Numbered from the stretch's first letter, positions 11,701-25,311 are shown. The stretch: DNA of 64,000 nt from Bugulina stolonifera (GCA_935421135.1 OW285189.1:25360298-25424297); one strand, 5' to 3'. Notes: generated from the sequence alone by a model not told the origin. Numbers and translations are program-made.

Positions 11701-14700
11701 ATAATGTACATATGCATGAATGTACCTGTTTAGACTGAGATTGTTTTCACTATTCTTCGTTCAGTAACACTTCATTCATACCCATGTCTCGCTCAATAGT
11801 TTGATATGTTTTGATACACATACATGGTTGCACATATAAAAAAGTAATGGAATTCATGCTGTAGATGTTTAGTATTTCAAAGACTATCTACCGAGTCTGT
11901 TTTTAGTATTTGGCTGGATTCACACAAATCGCTCTATTGTACGCTGTTCTGTAACTAATGCAATTCTATGTAACGTGTTTTAGCGAGCAGATAAATCCGT
12001 TAGTCTGGCTGAAGAACAGAATATTCGTGCAATGATGGTTGAATCGACCAGTGACTATGCTGTTGAAAACTACACTGTGAGACCAAACTTCATTCCACGA
12101 GGTGCCTCTACATATGGTGTCCCTCCTGTTGGATATGTGTGTAAAAGGTAAATATGACTTTCTCTTGACGATTTCCGATCACATACTGTGTAATGGAGTA
12201 TGTCCAACTTGATCACATCGTTTGCTAGATATACCTGACCATATACTATTTAGGTGTCACAAGACTGGTCATTACATCCAGAATTGCCCAAGCAATCCAA
12301 TGATGCCCCACAATAGAATGCCGCTAGCAAGGTTTCCTAAGGCACCTGTCGTAAGACAGGGTCACGGAATTCCTATGGATTTCTTAGTTCCTGCTCTCGC
12401 TGATGCACCTGGAGCCGTATGGACCAAATATGGATTTGCGACAACCAAAAAAGATGTGTAAGTGTAACAGGTGTTGATTTTAGAAAATAAAATGTAATAT
12501 TTAAGTTGTATCAGGAATGATACTGGATTACTGCAGCGTTGTAATACCAATTCACAATTCCATATTTCCAGGGAGGCGTATGAAGATGCAAAGAAGAAAA
12601 AACCAGCACCCCAACCAGACCTTCCTGAATTTGAAATTCCGCCCAACTTCATATGTCCTACATGTAATGAGATAATGACAGATGCTGTGAAGACAAGCTG
12701 CTGTGGCACACACTATTGTGACGCTTGTATGTTCTCTCACCTTGTTATGTTCTGCTTGCTGCTTGACTGATTAATGAAATATAATGATATGGTTATGTAA
12801 TGCATGTTTGTACAGTTTGTACATTATATACTTCATCAGGTGTACGAAATGTCCTCCTGGATGACGATGACCCGAGCTGTCCGAATTGTGGGGAATTGGA
12901 ATACCCCGACTCTCTCCAGCCTGATGTACTCATTCGTAGCGCTATCATGACATTCCTCAGCAAGACTAAGACTGGGTTCAAACGTGTACACAAGAAACCT
13001 CCAGCAGTCAGTTCATCTTCCACCTCATCTCCAGCTGCAGATAAACCTACCACTTCAACAGCGTTAGTACTCCATTATATACGTATTCATTGAACTAGAC
13101 ACCTCTGATAAACTAACTAGAGATCTCATAAATACATACATATGTTTATTCTTTGTAGTACAAACTCCAATACTCCTGACCGAAGCAATACGCCAACAAC
13201 GGAACAGACCACTGTCTCACAGGTTACGGCTAACATCACTCTCACCACAGCTACCACAGCTACAACCGTATCATCCACTACCTCAATGAATGGCGAACAA
13301 CCCGTGACTAACACACCCACCTCCACTGCAACTTCCTTTGTCCAGACGGCTCCAACACAGCAGACGTCTTCCATTGCTGCTACTGCTACAGTTACAGCGC
13401 CACAGACAGCCCAATCTACCACCACTGTCCAGCCTGCTCCTGCACCTCAACCTGCACCTCAACCTGCTCCAGCAGTTCCTGTCAATGGTAAGCACTTGCT
13501 CTTCATTTTACTATAGGGACTTGTAGTACCTTAGTAAGGTATGTTATAGTATGTTACATGTATGTTATAGTATGGTATGATATTATAGTATTGTAGGTTG
13601 TAGGATGGTATATTAAATAGTAAGTTATGTTGTAGCATACTGTAATATGTTGTCCTATGGTATATTGTAGTTAGTGATGCAGCCACAGTACCAGGAGCAG
13701 TGCCTGTCACTCAGATGCCTTATCCTGTTGGATACCAGCCTATGTATAGACCAGGTGAGAGTCATACCAGTTGGTCAGTCAGTCAGTCTGTCTGTTCCCA
13801 GTAACAAGTGTATTGTGTACATACACTACATGCGCTGAGGTGTATGATGCACATATACTGCAGTGGGTCTGTATTATGACTAACTATAAACATGTGTTTA
13901 TCTTGCAGCTGTTGCAGCCCCCTTCGCTACCTATCCTCCAGGGATGAGACCCGGCTTCAACCCTTCGTTTGCACCCACATCAGCTATGTACGGGTCTGCA
14001 GCTCAGCCCACATACCCACAGGTTAGCTATACAGTATACTCTTCTACTTAATTATACTGTCCTGTACTCTATGTGTGACTTCATTAATTCTATCTTGTCT
14101 TATTATATAGCATATGACTGTATTATATCATATAACGCATGACTGTATTATATTATATAACGCATGACTGTATTATATTATATAACGTATGGCTGTATTA
14201 TATTATATAGCGCATGACTGTATTATATTATATAACGCATGACTGTATTATATTATATAATGTATGGCTGTATTATATTATATAACGTATGGCTGTATTA
14301 TATTATATAACGCATGACTGTATTATATTATATAACGTATGGCTGTATTATATTATATAACGCATGACTGTATTATATTATATAACGTATGGCTGTATTA
14401 TATTATATAACGTATGGCTGTATTATATTATATAACGTATGGCTGTATTATATTATATAACGTATGGCTTCATTATATTATATACATGTAACGTATGGCT
14501 GTATTATATTATATAATGTATGACTGTATTATATTATATAACGTATGGCTGTATTATATTATATAACGTATGACTGCATTATATTATATAACGTATGGCT
14601 GCATTATATTATATAACGTATAACTGTATTATATTATATAACGTCTGACTGTATTATATTATATAACATGTGACTGTATTATGTTATATAACGTGTGACT

Positions 14701-17700
14701 GTATTATATTATATAACGTATGGCTGTATTATATTACATGGTACAGATGATGGTACCAGGAGCCCAGCCAATACTCACCAAGGAAGAATTCTACAAAACT
14801 AAAGCCGAACTTTTGGAGAAAAAAATGAAAGAGTAAGTATGTCCAATGTCTGTCCCTCTTTCGGCATTACTGACTACGTTTTTTATAATACAATCACCTA
14901 ACGCATGTGTACTGTAGGCTGGTACACCCGTTATACTGTAGGTACACACTGTAGATACACACTGTAGGTACACACTGTTATGTTATACTGTAGGTACAGT
15001 TGTATGCATGTAGAACTAACTAGTACAGTGCTTCCTTTACACATTGTAGAGTTGAGGGTTTGAACAAGCCCAAAGACAAGCTAATGGATGCGTTTGCACA
15101 CGTGTTACAAGCTAAGCCACGCCTACGCTCTAGATCAAGGACCCCTAGAAGCCAGTCACCTCATAGACGCAGATCTCCCCGCAGAAGACGTTCCTATTCA
15201 AGGTCACCTGTTAGGCGAAGGTCATACTCCCGGTCTCCTCCCAGAAAGCGTAGCATCTCACCAAGACCATACTATAGCCCCAGGCGAAGGTAAAACAATA
15301 TTTTAATACATGCATTTTAACTACAACTACGGGGTGAATGCTATGTAATGTGTAGGTCGTACATGTATTATGTATTAAATACATCATCATCACTACTGGA
15401 TTCTCCAGGTCAAGGTCACCACCGGCATACAGAGACTCGTATAGAAGTAGTAGAGCAGATGAGTACTACAGGGGAGATGATTACTATAGGAGAGATAGAG
15501 ATGAGAGGTTAGTATACATCACACTGTGATATGGTGTCTTACTACTGAAGTACGTGGCTAGTATATATTGTATTGGATGTACATGTATAAAGTCACTCCT
15601 ACACTGCACATGTAGCAATAATTGTGGTGCATTGGTAGGTATGTGGAGAAGTATTTCTATAATGGCTACAGCGACAGAGTAAGTCCTCGTGATAGATATG
15701 CTGGCAGTAGTCGAGACATAGTATACACGCCCCCACTCCGTACATTCTCCCCTGATCCCCGGGACTATCCATCTCCCCGTACCATGGGCTACTCTCCCAG
15801 GAAAGATGATAGGAGGCACGATGGTGAGTAGAGACACGCGTCTAGTATACCATACTGTACATACATATTATACATGGTGTACCATACTGTACATATATAT
15901 TATACGATACATATTATACGTGTAACTTGCAATACATGCATGTAACATACATATTCTACATACATATACTTATCCTGTGTTTGTGTGTGTTGAAAGGCTA
16001 TGATGAGAGAGAGCGGGGCAGGAGATATGAGGAAGAGAGGTCTAGGAAATACCCGGATGAGAGGCGGAGAGGTGAGGATTATGAACATAAACGTAGACGT
16101 GGCGATGAGGAGCACTACAAGAGTGGACAGAGGTATGAGGAGAGGTACCAGTCGTCAAAGAGCTCCCGTAAACGCACAGATGAGAAGAGTGAAGAGAAGA
16201 CAGCTGATAGCAAAGACAAACCTTCTAAACGTTAGTTCTCTTGCAGTTGTAGTCTGTCTGATAACACAATCGACTGTTCTTGTGTGACAAGTTGTAGTCT
16301 TTTGAATCTGTTATTTCTCATTTATTTTGTCGTTTCACTTTTATGGTTGTCTTGAATTCAGGTGAGAGCTCCACTGAGGAGAGGGACAGGAAATCTGTGT
16401 CGAAGGAGAAAGAAAGAAAACGGAAGAAGAAATCTGTGTCTCCGGAAAAGGAGCGTAGTGGTGGTGAGGGAGTCGGGTCGGCTACTGATGACTCTATGGA
16501 GGTGTGTTAGCTTACCCCTACCATCCACCATGTATACTCTGCCAAAACTGTTCACATTTTATTATAACGGTGAACTTTGAATTGTCTTGTGTTTGGTGTT
16601 TGGCGTGAGTAACTCTCAGTGAATAAATTTTATGTTAGTAAACAATGGCATAGCAGTGAGGGTATCTTTCAGTTGCAGACAAATCTCAATATAGAATACT
16701 GTTGAGAGTGTTTGGCTCTGTCGTAATAACATGTTGCGTACATGAGATCAGGCTGGTCCTGATTAGTTGCTTATTCTAGTCTGAGTTGGTGATCTAATGA
16801 ATAGTTTATTGCTAAATCAACACTTACCTTACTATCCATTATGAACAACACAAAGTCTTACAATGGTGTAATAATATGTACAATTTTAGGAGAAGGTTGC
16901 ATCAAAGAAGTTAGTGAAGAAGGAAAAAGAGGGAGTGGATAAACCATCCACCCAATCTAGTGAGGTATCAGACACTGAGGCTAAGACCTCCTCTAAGAAA
17001 TCTTCAAAGTCAAAGTCCAGCTCTACTAAGAGAAAGACCAAGAGCAGCAGCAGTAAGAAGTCTAAATCCGATGAAGCGGCGGCATCCAAATCTGGTAGTA
17101 AAACATCTGACAAGAAAAAAAGGAAACGAAAAACTGCCTCAAGTACTCAAGCTGTTCAGGTAAGACAACTCTTCAGTGAAGCTACTTCTGTCTTTTCAGA
17201 GTTATCTGCTAGCTAGTTATATCTGGTTTATGCATAGCAACAGTTTACATAGTTTTTGGACTTGACGCTTTCTAGGAGAGTGATGAGAAAAAATTAAAGA
17301 GGGACGTTGACACAGACGTGAACCAGACAAAGGTGCCTACTTCAAAGACATCTACCACTGAACCTACCAACTCACACTCTGCGGCTAGTCAGACAAGTCA
17401 AGACTCTGACAGCTCTCGCCGATTTGCTGATCTCACTGGTTAGTTTTGCCTTTCTCAAGTATTTCTTTTACTGAATGTCATACGAGTAATAGAGGGTAAC
17501 AGTGCTATCCAGTATTTCTCTATTTAATGGAGTCTCAACCCTGTCATACTGCATGTGTCTCTACCTCATCATGTTAAATACATTGTAGGGGATGATGATG
17601 AAGGTCACTCCACCCAGCCTGAAGAGAATGATATAGAGATCATTGCTGCTCCTCAGTCTAGTAAATGGGACCGAGATGACTCCGAGTCCGATACTCGTCC

Positions 17701-18790
17701 ATTGATCTCCAAGTCTGATGAGAAGGACCAGGCCAAGGCACTGTCCAGAAAGGTGCTGGAGTCAGCTGATAGTGTACTGCGTAACAAACCTGTGAAACCA
17801 AAGAGCGGCGTCACACCAGGACAGAGACGTAAAGTGCATCTACCAGATAGCTCTGAGGATGGTAGTAAAAGAGAGAACCAATCATATGGTTAGTCTATTT
17901 ATTGTACATACGCAATAACTACTAATTTTAATATATGGGATGTTTTGATTAAATTGTTCAATATTAATGGTAACTTCACTGACTGGGTTTATGCTGTAGA
18001 TTCGGATGCTTCTGACGGAAAGTCTGACTTGAGGACTAAGTTGCAGCGTATTAAGCAGAGAAAGACGAGCTCTAGTGACACAGAGAGACGATCTGATCGG
18101 GCGAGTGAGGGCAAATTCAGATCAGACCCTGCCAGTAAGCCATACACCAGCAGTCGGAATGACGAGTCTTCTAGGAGCAGCCATCATAGGTCTAATGATA
18201 AGACAAGTTCAAAGCGTGGCAGTACTAAATTATCTAGCGAGTCTCGACAAAGGAAGTACACTGAGGTACGTGATGAAGAACGGCCCAGCTCTCGTCGATC
18301 GAATCAGGACTTGGAATCTAGTAGCAAACGTTCTAGAACTGACAGTGACAGTAAGTCTAGCACTCGCACTGAGCGTTCTCACAGATCAGCTAGTAGGTCG
18401 AAAACTACTAAATCGGAAAGCAAGACTGGACAAAATAAATCGGCAGATAGTTTGGATAAACAGGAAGTTAGTCATGCTAAAGGTGGTAAGGACGATGGCA
18501 ATAAGCCCGTATCGGACTTGAAGAAATGTAGTATGCTTGATACTCAAACAAGTGAGGAACAATTTGAGCCTGATTACGATATTGATATTAGTGAGGAGGG
18601 TCAGCAAGCTACGGCTGCGTGTGGAGAGAGCACACAGTCTGATGGGGCTGGCCAGTCTGACAGCGAATCAGAGGAAGATAAGAAGAAAAAGAAGACGCGT
18701 AGACACAGCTCATCTAAGGACAAGCGTAAGAAACCCAAGAAGCACAGCAAAAAGAGCAAACATAAGAAACACAAGAAGGTTGACAAATAA
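8788..18790 (+). CDS. RBBP6: RBBP6-type E3 ubiquitin ligase, 21 coding exons
   Basis: Homologue of RBBP6 (Mpe1-like in yeast), an E3 ubiquitin ligase linked to mRNA 3'-end processing and to p53/Rb biology. Exons: 8788-8956, 9272-9353, 9589-9607, 11580-11615, 11984-12147, 12254-12457, 12572-12726, 12840-13062, 13159-13487, 13671-13754, 13909-14021, 14747-14832, 15050-15289, 15409-15507, 15639-15823, 15997-16230, 16362-16501, 16890-17159, 17276-17438, 17589-17888, 18000-18790. All junctions are GT-AG and the phases sum to 1361 residues. Domains: ubiquitin-like DWNN at 1-80 (starts MSHIHYKF, contains QITNAQTKE), CCHC knuckle C155-C158-H163-C168 split by an intron, RING/U-box C253 to C293, a Thr/Pro-rich linker, the TKEEFYK block, an RS-rich region around 550-640 and a basic Lys/Ser-rich tail. 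Human RBBP6 is longer (about 1790). Exons 3 and 4 are only 19 and 36 bases. Confidence 0.95.
9608..11579. other. RBBP6 intron 3, the gene's largest intron
   Basis: This roughly 2-kb intron lies between two very small exons (19 and 36 bases). Its sequence looks less repetitive than the other introns and contains several short open frames on the minus strand (for example 10864-11064). None has a recognisable motif or paired splice signals, so an old decayed mobile element is possible but not shown. Confidence 0.5.
14075..14745. repeat. 25-bp AT-rich minisatellite filling RBBP6 intron 11
   Basis: Tandem units of about 25 bases (core TATTATATTATATAACG followed by TATGGCTG or CATGACTG) repeat about 26 times and fill most of the intron between exons 11 and 12. 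The last unit ends a few bases before the acceptor (CATGGTACAG). Confidence 0.95.
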
Positions 18791-19640
18791 CTGTGTTATC
18801 GACTGTATTCTATCAATAGGCAATCCAATTCACATTGTATATACTTGCACATTATATTGCTCAGAATATTGTATGCTCTGACAGCTGTCTTAACTGGTAA
18901 GCGGTTGTGGTGGACTAAGCATAGACTTGTCAGTTATCACTAGTCAGTTGGTGTTAAATAATGATTATATACCCTGTAAATGACAGAAAATGTACACGAC
19001 TACTACTGACAGTGCCAATATAATAGGAGAATGACATTTTTAATTCAGGCAAGTAGTAGCTGCTTGTTTACAATATTATGCAATGAGTTTACTAATATTT
19101 TTGTACCTTCGAAATTCAAATGAATGTGTAATATTTATGGTGCATACTAGGAATGAAATGGTTTATTTCATGATTGTAAATAATAAATGTATTACTTGTG
19201 TATATCAATTTCCCAGTAATAATGGTGTTATTAGTAAGTTTTGGACAACATTTTGTAGGGCTATGGCTATTTTCTCGACAGAGAGGGGTTAACTCCCACC
19301 TATATCCTGACTGTTTGCTATTAATTATTGATTCAGAAGTATTATTGTATTACTCTAAAACCATCAACACCAATAATAAAATACATAATAATATTATTTA
19401 TTTTTGTGGAAAATTTTTTACCAATCCAAACTCTAACCTGGTTACAGTCACATCATAGCAAATACAGTCACATAACAACTAAGACTAAATATAAATTATA
19501 ATGTATGTGGAGTCAAAATAATAAAATAGTTCTCCCAGAGAATTCACAAGTCTCATTTTAAAAAATTTCCTAGGGTAATACAAATTGGCATAACCAACAA
19601 CAATTCTGGAGCTGTCTATCCTTGTTCAAGTGTTAATATC
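18791..19640. other. Convergent 3' regions of RBBP6 and cytochrome c
   Basis: Between the two stop codons there is no further gene. AATAAA motifs on the plus strand (19182-19187 and 19375-19380) could serve RBBP6. The inverse motif near 19395-19402 could serve the minus-strand cytochrome c gene. If both distal signals are used, the two 3' ends would overlap or nearly meet. The sites are motif-based only. Confidence 0.5.
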
Positions 19641-20248
19641 CTATTTAGATGAAGCATCCTCAAGATAGGCTATGAGATCAGCTCTTTCGCTTTCCTTTTT
19701 AATTCCAGCAAATACCATCTTCGTACCAGGAATATACTTCTTGGGGTTCTCAAGGTAGACCCATAGTGTCTCCCTTGACCAGGTAATTCCTAGAGCAAAC
19801 ATACCAAAATGTGTTTATTCTTACATTGTAAAAACAATAGTAAGTTGTAGTGTGAAGTTAATACAGAATATTCATGCATCTTACTTGACTTCCTCTGTAT
19901 AAACTAACAATACTGTAAAACAAATGTGCTGGACTATTGGGTCAGTCAGGGATGGGTATTTCCATGGATGCGAAATCGAGTTCAAGACTGCTTTATAGAC
20001 TGAGTAAAATACATCAGATAAATCAACAATAGTACCACATCGTAACTGGTGTGCTAAATTTATTTACCTTTGTTTTGGTTGGCAGCAGTATAGGAGAAAC
20101 CAGGAGCTTGGCCTGTTTTTCTTCCTATCAAACCATTCAAGTTGGGTCCTGTCTTATGCTTGCCTCCTTTCTCTATTGTATGACATTGTGTGCATTTCTT
20201 TATGAACAATTTCTTACCCTTTGCCACATCACCTGGAGTATCTGCCAT
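19641..20248 (-). CDS. CYCS: Cytochrome c, two coding exons
   Basis: Mitochondrial intermembrane-space haem protein carrying electrons from complex III to complex IV, and a trigger of apoptosis in many animals. Exon 1 is 20248-20068 and exon 2 is 19789-19641. The GT-AG junction interrupts the codon for Gly61, giving 109 residues, a normal length. The haem-attachment motif C19-T-Q-C22-H23 is present, the block [20 protein letters not shown] follows, and the axial methionine is M85 in [11 protein letters not shown]. The ATG is preceded within a few bases by a good acceptor (CTGTTTCAG), implying an intron in the 5' leader. The gene is convergent with RBBP6. It looks complete and functional. Confidence 0.97.
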
Positions 20249-22176
20249 TATCTGAAACAGAACATCCTACATTATGACAATGTAACACCCAATTTGTCTT
20301 TTGACTGAGCAGGTAAACTACATGTACTTTGTCAATTTCACATTAGTTTCATGGTAAAATATTGTCAGTGTGGTGAAGTTTCAAAGCCATGAAACTCAGT
20401 TTCTTGCTACATATGCAACAATAAAGGTTCTGACCACAAGTATTAAATGGAAATGGTGCACAGTCCAATCACCTAAGAGCATATTTGCAGTCAGCTCTAG
20501 CTTTACTGCTTATTATACATGACAGCATAAATTAAATTTGGTAGAATTTCAATGTCGAAAAATATCTGAGCTTGCATCAACATTACCTATAATTCATCAT
20601 GTCTAAATTCTTATAATTATAAATGATTGTGTATTAATATAGTTCATCCTCTACTACTACACAACTAGAGTCTAAACATATAGTAAGACTGTAAACATCA
20701 TGGTGATATTACATCGGACAAAGTGCATTGGTGCACTAACATAGGGTGTACTATTTAGTGCGCATAAAATATCTGTGGTGCAGGTGGATGCCGTACGATT
20801 CACCTCCAACATCAAGGGCTGAGGAGAAGTAGAGTGGTTCATGGAGAAGCTGATAGAGAAAAACCGACATGTTGGCTTTTTGCTAAATATTTTGGCAAAA
20901 GAAGAACAGGATCCCGCTCTCCGGGCAGTTTATGATATTCTGAACTGGCCAACTGTAGTTAACTATACAGTCCCAGGCAATGGGATTCCCCCAGCCAGTA
21001 GAGGTAGACGACAACAAATACATTGTACCTTAATAGCTTCCTCCCAAGGACCATAAGGGATATGAGGATAATCAAGGGTTAGCCTACATACAGAGCAGTC
21101 CCCAACTGTGACCTTCACCTCGACAGGCTAAACAGTCTTGTTCAGTCAACACCGACTACCTGTTACTTCAGTAAAGAGCAAAAATCTGCTAAAAATCCCT
21201 GAACTAGTGCCAGAATACCTGGACCTGGGTGTATAGGCCTATTATTTGAATAAATTGTTTTTCTAAAAATTATCCAACTCCCAATTTTAGTGCTTTTTAG
21301 TGGCTTTTAAAACATTTTCTTCTATGACAGCTGCAAAAACCAAGGGGGTGTCCTAACAAAATCTGGACCTTTGGCAAATATTAATGGCAGAGTGTATAGC
21401 CTACTTCTCATTTAAACTCCAGTTGAAGTTATTTTTATTATTTTACATTATATTATTAGAAGTTTATAATAGTTATTATAATTATAATAAATATTACAGA
21501 TTGACATGTAGGCCTGATTATAGGTACTTCAAACACAAGGCAAGCCGTGATGTAACACTGTTGAAAAATTTGTACATAGTAAATTTGTACAGGGCCTAAA
21601 GAAAGTCATGTGGCCTTGAAATTCAAAACTTTGAATTAGCTGTATTTCCTTGAGTTTTCAACTAGACTAACAATCAATTGGAAGCCAGCAGGATGAGCCG
21701 GTTCAAAGAGGTCTTCATGTATTGTATGCTGAATGCAATGCTGCTTTAGTTGTTAAATGGCTTCACTGACTGGAAACTGGTGCTATGAATTGTTAAGGAA
21801 CGCCCTCTATTTCACCATATACTTATTTATAGAATATATTTATAATTTTATTTAGGTTTGGCAGTTTTCAAAGTTTATTTTGTTCACACTGAGTGGTGAC
21901 ACTGCTTATTAACTAAGTAGTAGGCCTAGCTGAACCTTTAAACTAAAACTATGTATTATTAAAATTACATTTATTTTAGTTTTCATGTTAATTTTAGGTA
22001 TATTTATTATTTTATATGAAATTGATTCTGATTAATTAAACATTTAAAATCAAAAAATTAAAATGAGTCGATTAATTTTAGTTTTATTTAATCTTCCTAT
22101 CTATCTACTCCTTTATTTAATTTTGTTTTAAGCAAAGTTAATTATTATCATTATCATTATGATTATATAATAATAA
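20249..22176. other. Stretch upstream of cytochrome c, no clear gene
   Basis: If cytochrome c has a leader intron, this region belongs to it. A plus-strand frame at 20841-21056 (71 codons, containing DPALRAVYDILNWPTVVNYT) looks protein-like but has no paired splice sites and is followed by stops. It may be a fragment of an old mobile element or pseudogene. The rest is AT-rich without features. Confidence 0.4.
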
Positions 22177-22484
22177 TGTGGTAGATTCTAGAAGTGTTTT
22201 TGCAAGCTGGTATTGTAATTGTAAGGCTAGGGAAGCTGTTGCTTTTTTACCTATATAATAGGAGTTAGCTACATGTAGCTCTAGCTGCATGTAGCTATTT
22301 TAGATACTTATATATAAGGGATTTTTATATACAGTAGAGAAGAGGAGAAGTAGAGTAAGTAGAGAGAAAGTGGAAGAGAAGTTGAAGTGTTAATAAAGTA
22401 AAAGTTAGATCTGCAAGTGTCTAGACAACCCAGAAAAGGTTTATGGAATGACAGTTGAATGAAGAACAGTAAAAATCCATAACA
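22177..22484 (+). repeat. 5' LTR of the small retroelement
   Basis: 308 bases, TG...CA bounded. It holds an AATAAA-type signal near 22393 and a TATA-like stretch near 22309-22330. Paired with 23795-24097. Confidence 0.85.
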
Positions 22485-22532
22485 TTGGTGGCAGCAGTGG
22501 GATTCCGGTCTAAACACTCTAACTGCTCAACA

Positions 22533-23590
22533 CTTACAACTCGTATTATACCGACTGACTTGGACAGTCATGCTTAGATGGATAGGGTAGACTATCTTGT
22601 AAGAGTCCAGCGTGAGCGTGGTGTTTATGCCATAGCCTATCAAGCTGTGTATAGCTCATCAGGATCTACACCTAGGAGTAGTGAGCCAGGAAGCTGGAGG
22701 ATACTTTCTCTCTAACACTTACAACTCGTATGGAAAGTCATGCTTAGATGGATAGGGTAGACTATCTTGTAAGAGTCCAGCGTGAGCGTGGTGTTTATGT
22801 CATAGCCTATCAAGCTGTGTATAGCTCATCAGGATCTACACCTAGGAGCATTGAGCCAGGAAGCTGGATGATACTTTCTCTCTAATGACAATTGGATAGA
22901 AATTATTGTGTTATGTATTTATTTTAGTTTATGTAATTATTTTAATTTCATGAGTACTGTTTGTTGGTGCCTGTTATATCTCGTCGTTCAGATGGTGTAT
23001 CCAGAATCTACGGTAGAATGGTATAATGCAACTTATAGGAGCCTCTAACCTTCTATTTGTGGGATCGATGCTACTAACATTGAAGTGAGCACAGGTGTGA
23101 TGTTCAGGTGGTGTATCCAGTGTCTACTGTAGAATGGTATAATGCAACCTATAGGAGCCTCTAACCTTCTATTTGTGGGACGTATACTACTAACATCGAA
23201 ATGAGCACAGGTGTGATGTTCAAACATCTAGAGGAGACACGAGAATCACTTGTATCTACTAATGGTGCTAAAGACAAAACAGGACAATGGTATAAAAACG
23301 GAGATTTCTAACTAAGGAGTACTTGTCTGTTGCCTACTATATATTGATGTTCAGCTGGCATATCCAAAGTCTACTGTAGCTTAACACGGTTTAATGCAAC
23401 CTATAGGAGCCTCTAAACCTCTACTTGGTTAGACTGATACTGCTTGCATTGAAGAGAGCACTGGTGTGATATTCAGATGGTGTATCCAGTGTCTACTGTA
23501 GAATGGTATAATGCAACCTATAGGAGCCTCTAACCTTCTATTTGTGGGACGTATACTACTAACATCAGAGTGAGCACAGGTGTGATGTCC
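22533..23590. repeat. Internal duplications in the small retroelement
   Basis: A block of about 170 bases (starting near CTTAGATGGATAGGG) occurs twice at about 22570-22710 and 22740-22886. A second block of about 120 bases, containing GCAACCTATAGGAGCCTC, occurs four times between about 22990 and 23590. None encodes a recognisable retroviral protein. Confidence 0.75.
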
Positions 23591-23794
23591 AGAATATTGA
23601 GGAGGCAAAGGAATATCTTTGTATCTGCTACCGCTGATGCTAAAGACCAGACAAGACAATTGTGTAGAAACTAAGTTTTAAAACTAATGGACATAAAATA
23701 CTAAAACTTTCTTCTACTTTTTATGATCAGGTTATCCATTGTGTTTATCGATGTAGGTGTAGGTAATACCCACACCTCATCTAGGAGGGGAGAA

Positions 23795-24097
23795 TGTGGT
23801 AGATTCTAGAAGTGTTTTTGCAAGCTGGTATTGTAATTGTAAGGCGAGGGAAGCTGTTGCTTTTTTACCTATATAATAGGAGTTAGCTACATGTAGCTCT
23901 AGCTGCATGTAGCTATTTTAGATACTTATATATAAGGGATTTTTATATACAGTGGAGAAGAAGGAGTAGAGTAAGTAGAGAGAAAGTGGAAGAGAAGTTG
24001 AAGTGTTAATAAAGCAAAAGTTAGATCTGCAAGTGTCTAGACAACCCAGAAAAGGTTTATGGAATGACAGTTGAATGAACATGAAGAATCCATAACA
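23795..24097 (+). repeat. 3' LTR of the small retroelement
   Basis: 303 bases, the direct repeat of 22177-22484 with a few substitutions and small indels, preceded by a purine-rich tract. Confidence 0.85.
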
Positions 24098-24293
24098 ATA
24101 ATGTAATATAAAAAAAATAATTTAAATTCTGAAAGTCCAATTCATCAATTGACAATTTCAATTCAATTGGAGAGTAGTAAGTAAGTAATCAGCCAACTTT
24201 TACTGTTTTAGTGTCAAATTAAATTGGTCATATTTTCTATCTGTACTGTTTTTAGTTTATGACACCAATACTTATATTTATTACAAGGCATTA

Positions 24294-24420
24294 CCTGTTT
24301 GCTAGATATAATTCGACTTTTCAACAAGAGAACTAAACTTTGCTGTACAAAACGTGTAGTCGCACTGAATACACCGGTTACTAGCTCGAGGATGATTGAG
24401 TAATGATGTCACAGGAAATG
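24294..24420 (-). promoter_or_regulatory. Possible leader exon and promoter of cytochrome c
   Basis: On the minus strand, CTAGCAAACAG is followed by GTAATG at 24293, a usable donor that could pair with the acceptor just before the cytochrome c ATG. Upstream, near 24400, is TGATGTCA, a CRE-like site of the kind known in cytochrome c promoters of other animals. The assignment rests on motifs only. If true, the small LTR element at 22177-24097 lies inside the leader intron. Confidence 0.25.
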
Positions 24421-25311
24421 TGCTCAGCGCTCAAAGGGGGGGTATATATTTGTACAGGTTAATGAAAACGCAATGAATTTGCTTTATAAAAATAAACAAC
24501 TTATTGTATGCATTAAGTTTTAGTAAAGTAACGTAAAAATCTACACCATAATGTTTAACCTTGTGCAATTTACTAAAATATATATTTAAAACCAAGAACT
24601 CTCCCTTGTCTCAAAGCTCAAGTTGCGATTAATCGTGCCGGTAAACACCAACTACATGTCACGAACACATGGTGATGCCGCATTTGTTATGGAGTTGTCT
24701 TCTCTGCTCAGCTTGTGTATAGAAGATAACTCTATGATAAAGTCTCTCGCATAATCAGTGTGACACATAGAGTTATCTCTATGGTGTGACATAGCAAGTT
24801 TGTGAATGGGGCAATAAGACTGTGTAGAGTAGAGAGCACAACTCCACTAGATACATTACAGTCATGTACAAAAATGTACATTTGTAAAGTACATGCTTGC
24901 CAACATAATTTCTAGGTTTTGTCCGGAATGGGATACCCCCCTGGTTTTTGTGTCTGCCTCTACTAATTTTCCAGCTGTCCTTTTTATCTGTGATGAAAAT
25001 ATTACCAAACCTCATAAAATACAAGATTCAACTTAAAATAAGTAATATACATAGAATAAAATATTTTAAATGCCATTAATTAATTGTTAATTTTTAGCAA
25101 CAAGTTTTATTCAAATAATATACACTCAAATTATGTCCAAGGATACTGGTACGTGACCAAGTGCAAAGATTTTGTTTGAGCTGACGAGTCCAGATTTTTT
25201 GCTCATGGTCTGTGGCAAGTATGGTAGCTATGTTATAACTATACATGTAATTGGGCGTTTTGATATTGTCAGTTATAACATTTAATTGGAGCCAAAGTAC
25301 TTAGGACTCAC

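Larger units (their letters stand above)
22177..24097 (+). mobile_element. Small non-coding LTR retrotransposon (TRIM-like)
   Basis: Two direct LTRs (22177-22484 and 23795-24097), each starting TGTGGTAGATTC and ending CATAACA, flank 1.3 kb without gag or pol. Directly after the first LTR is TGGTGGCAGCAGTGGGAT (22486-22503), a primer-binding site matching the 3' end of a tRNA-Leu with one mismatch. Directly before the second LTR is the polypurine tract AGGAGGGGAGAA (23783-23794). The flanks are both ATAA, a possible 4-base target duplication, although the region is AT-rich. The LTRs differ at several sites, so this is not a very recent insertion. The element must use enzymes from another retrotransposon. 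Confidence 0.85.

Noticed and set aside
16886..17113. Minus-strand frame rich in Leu, Asp and Ser
   Set aside because: Antisense shadow of the Lys/Ser-rich RBBP6 exon 18.
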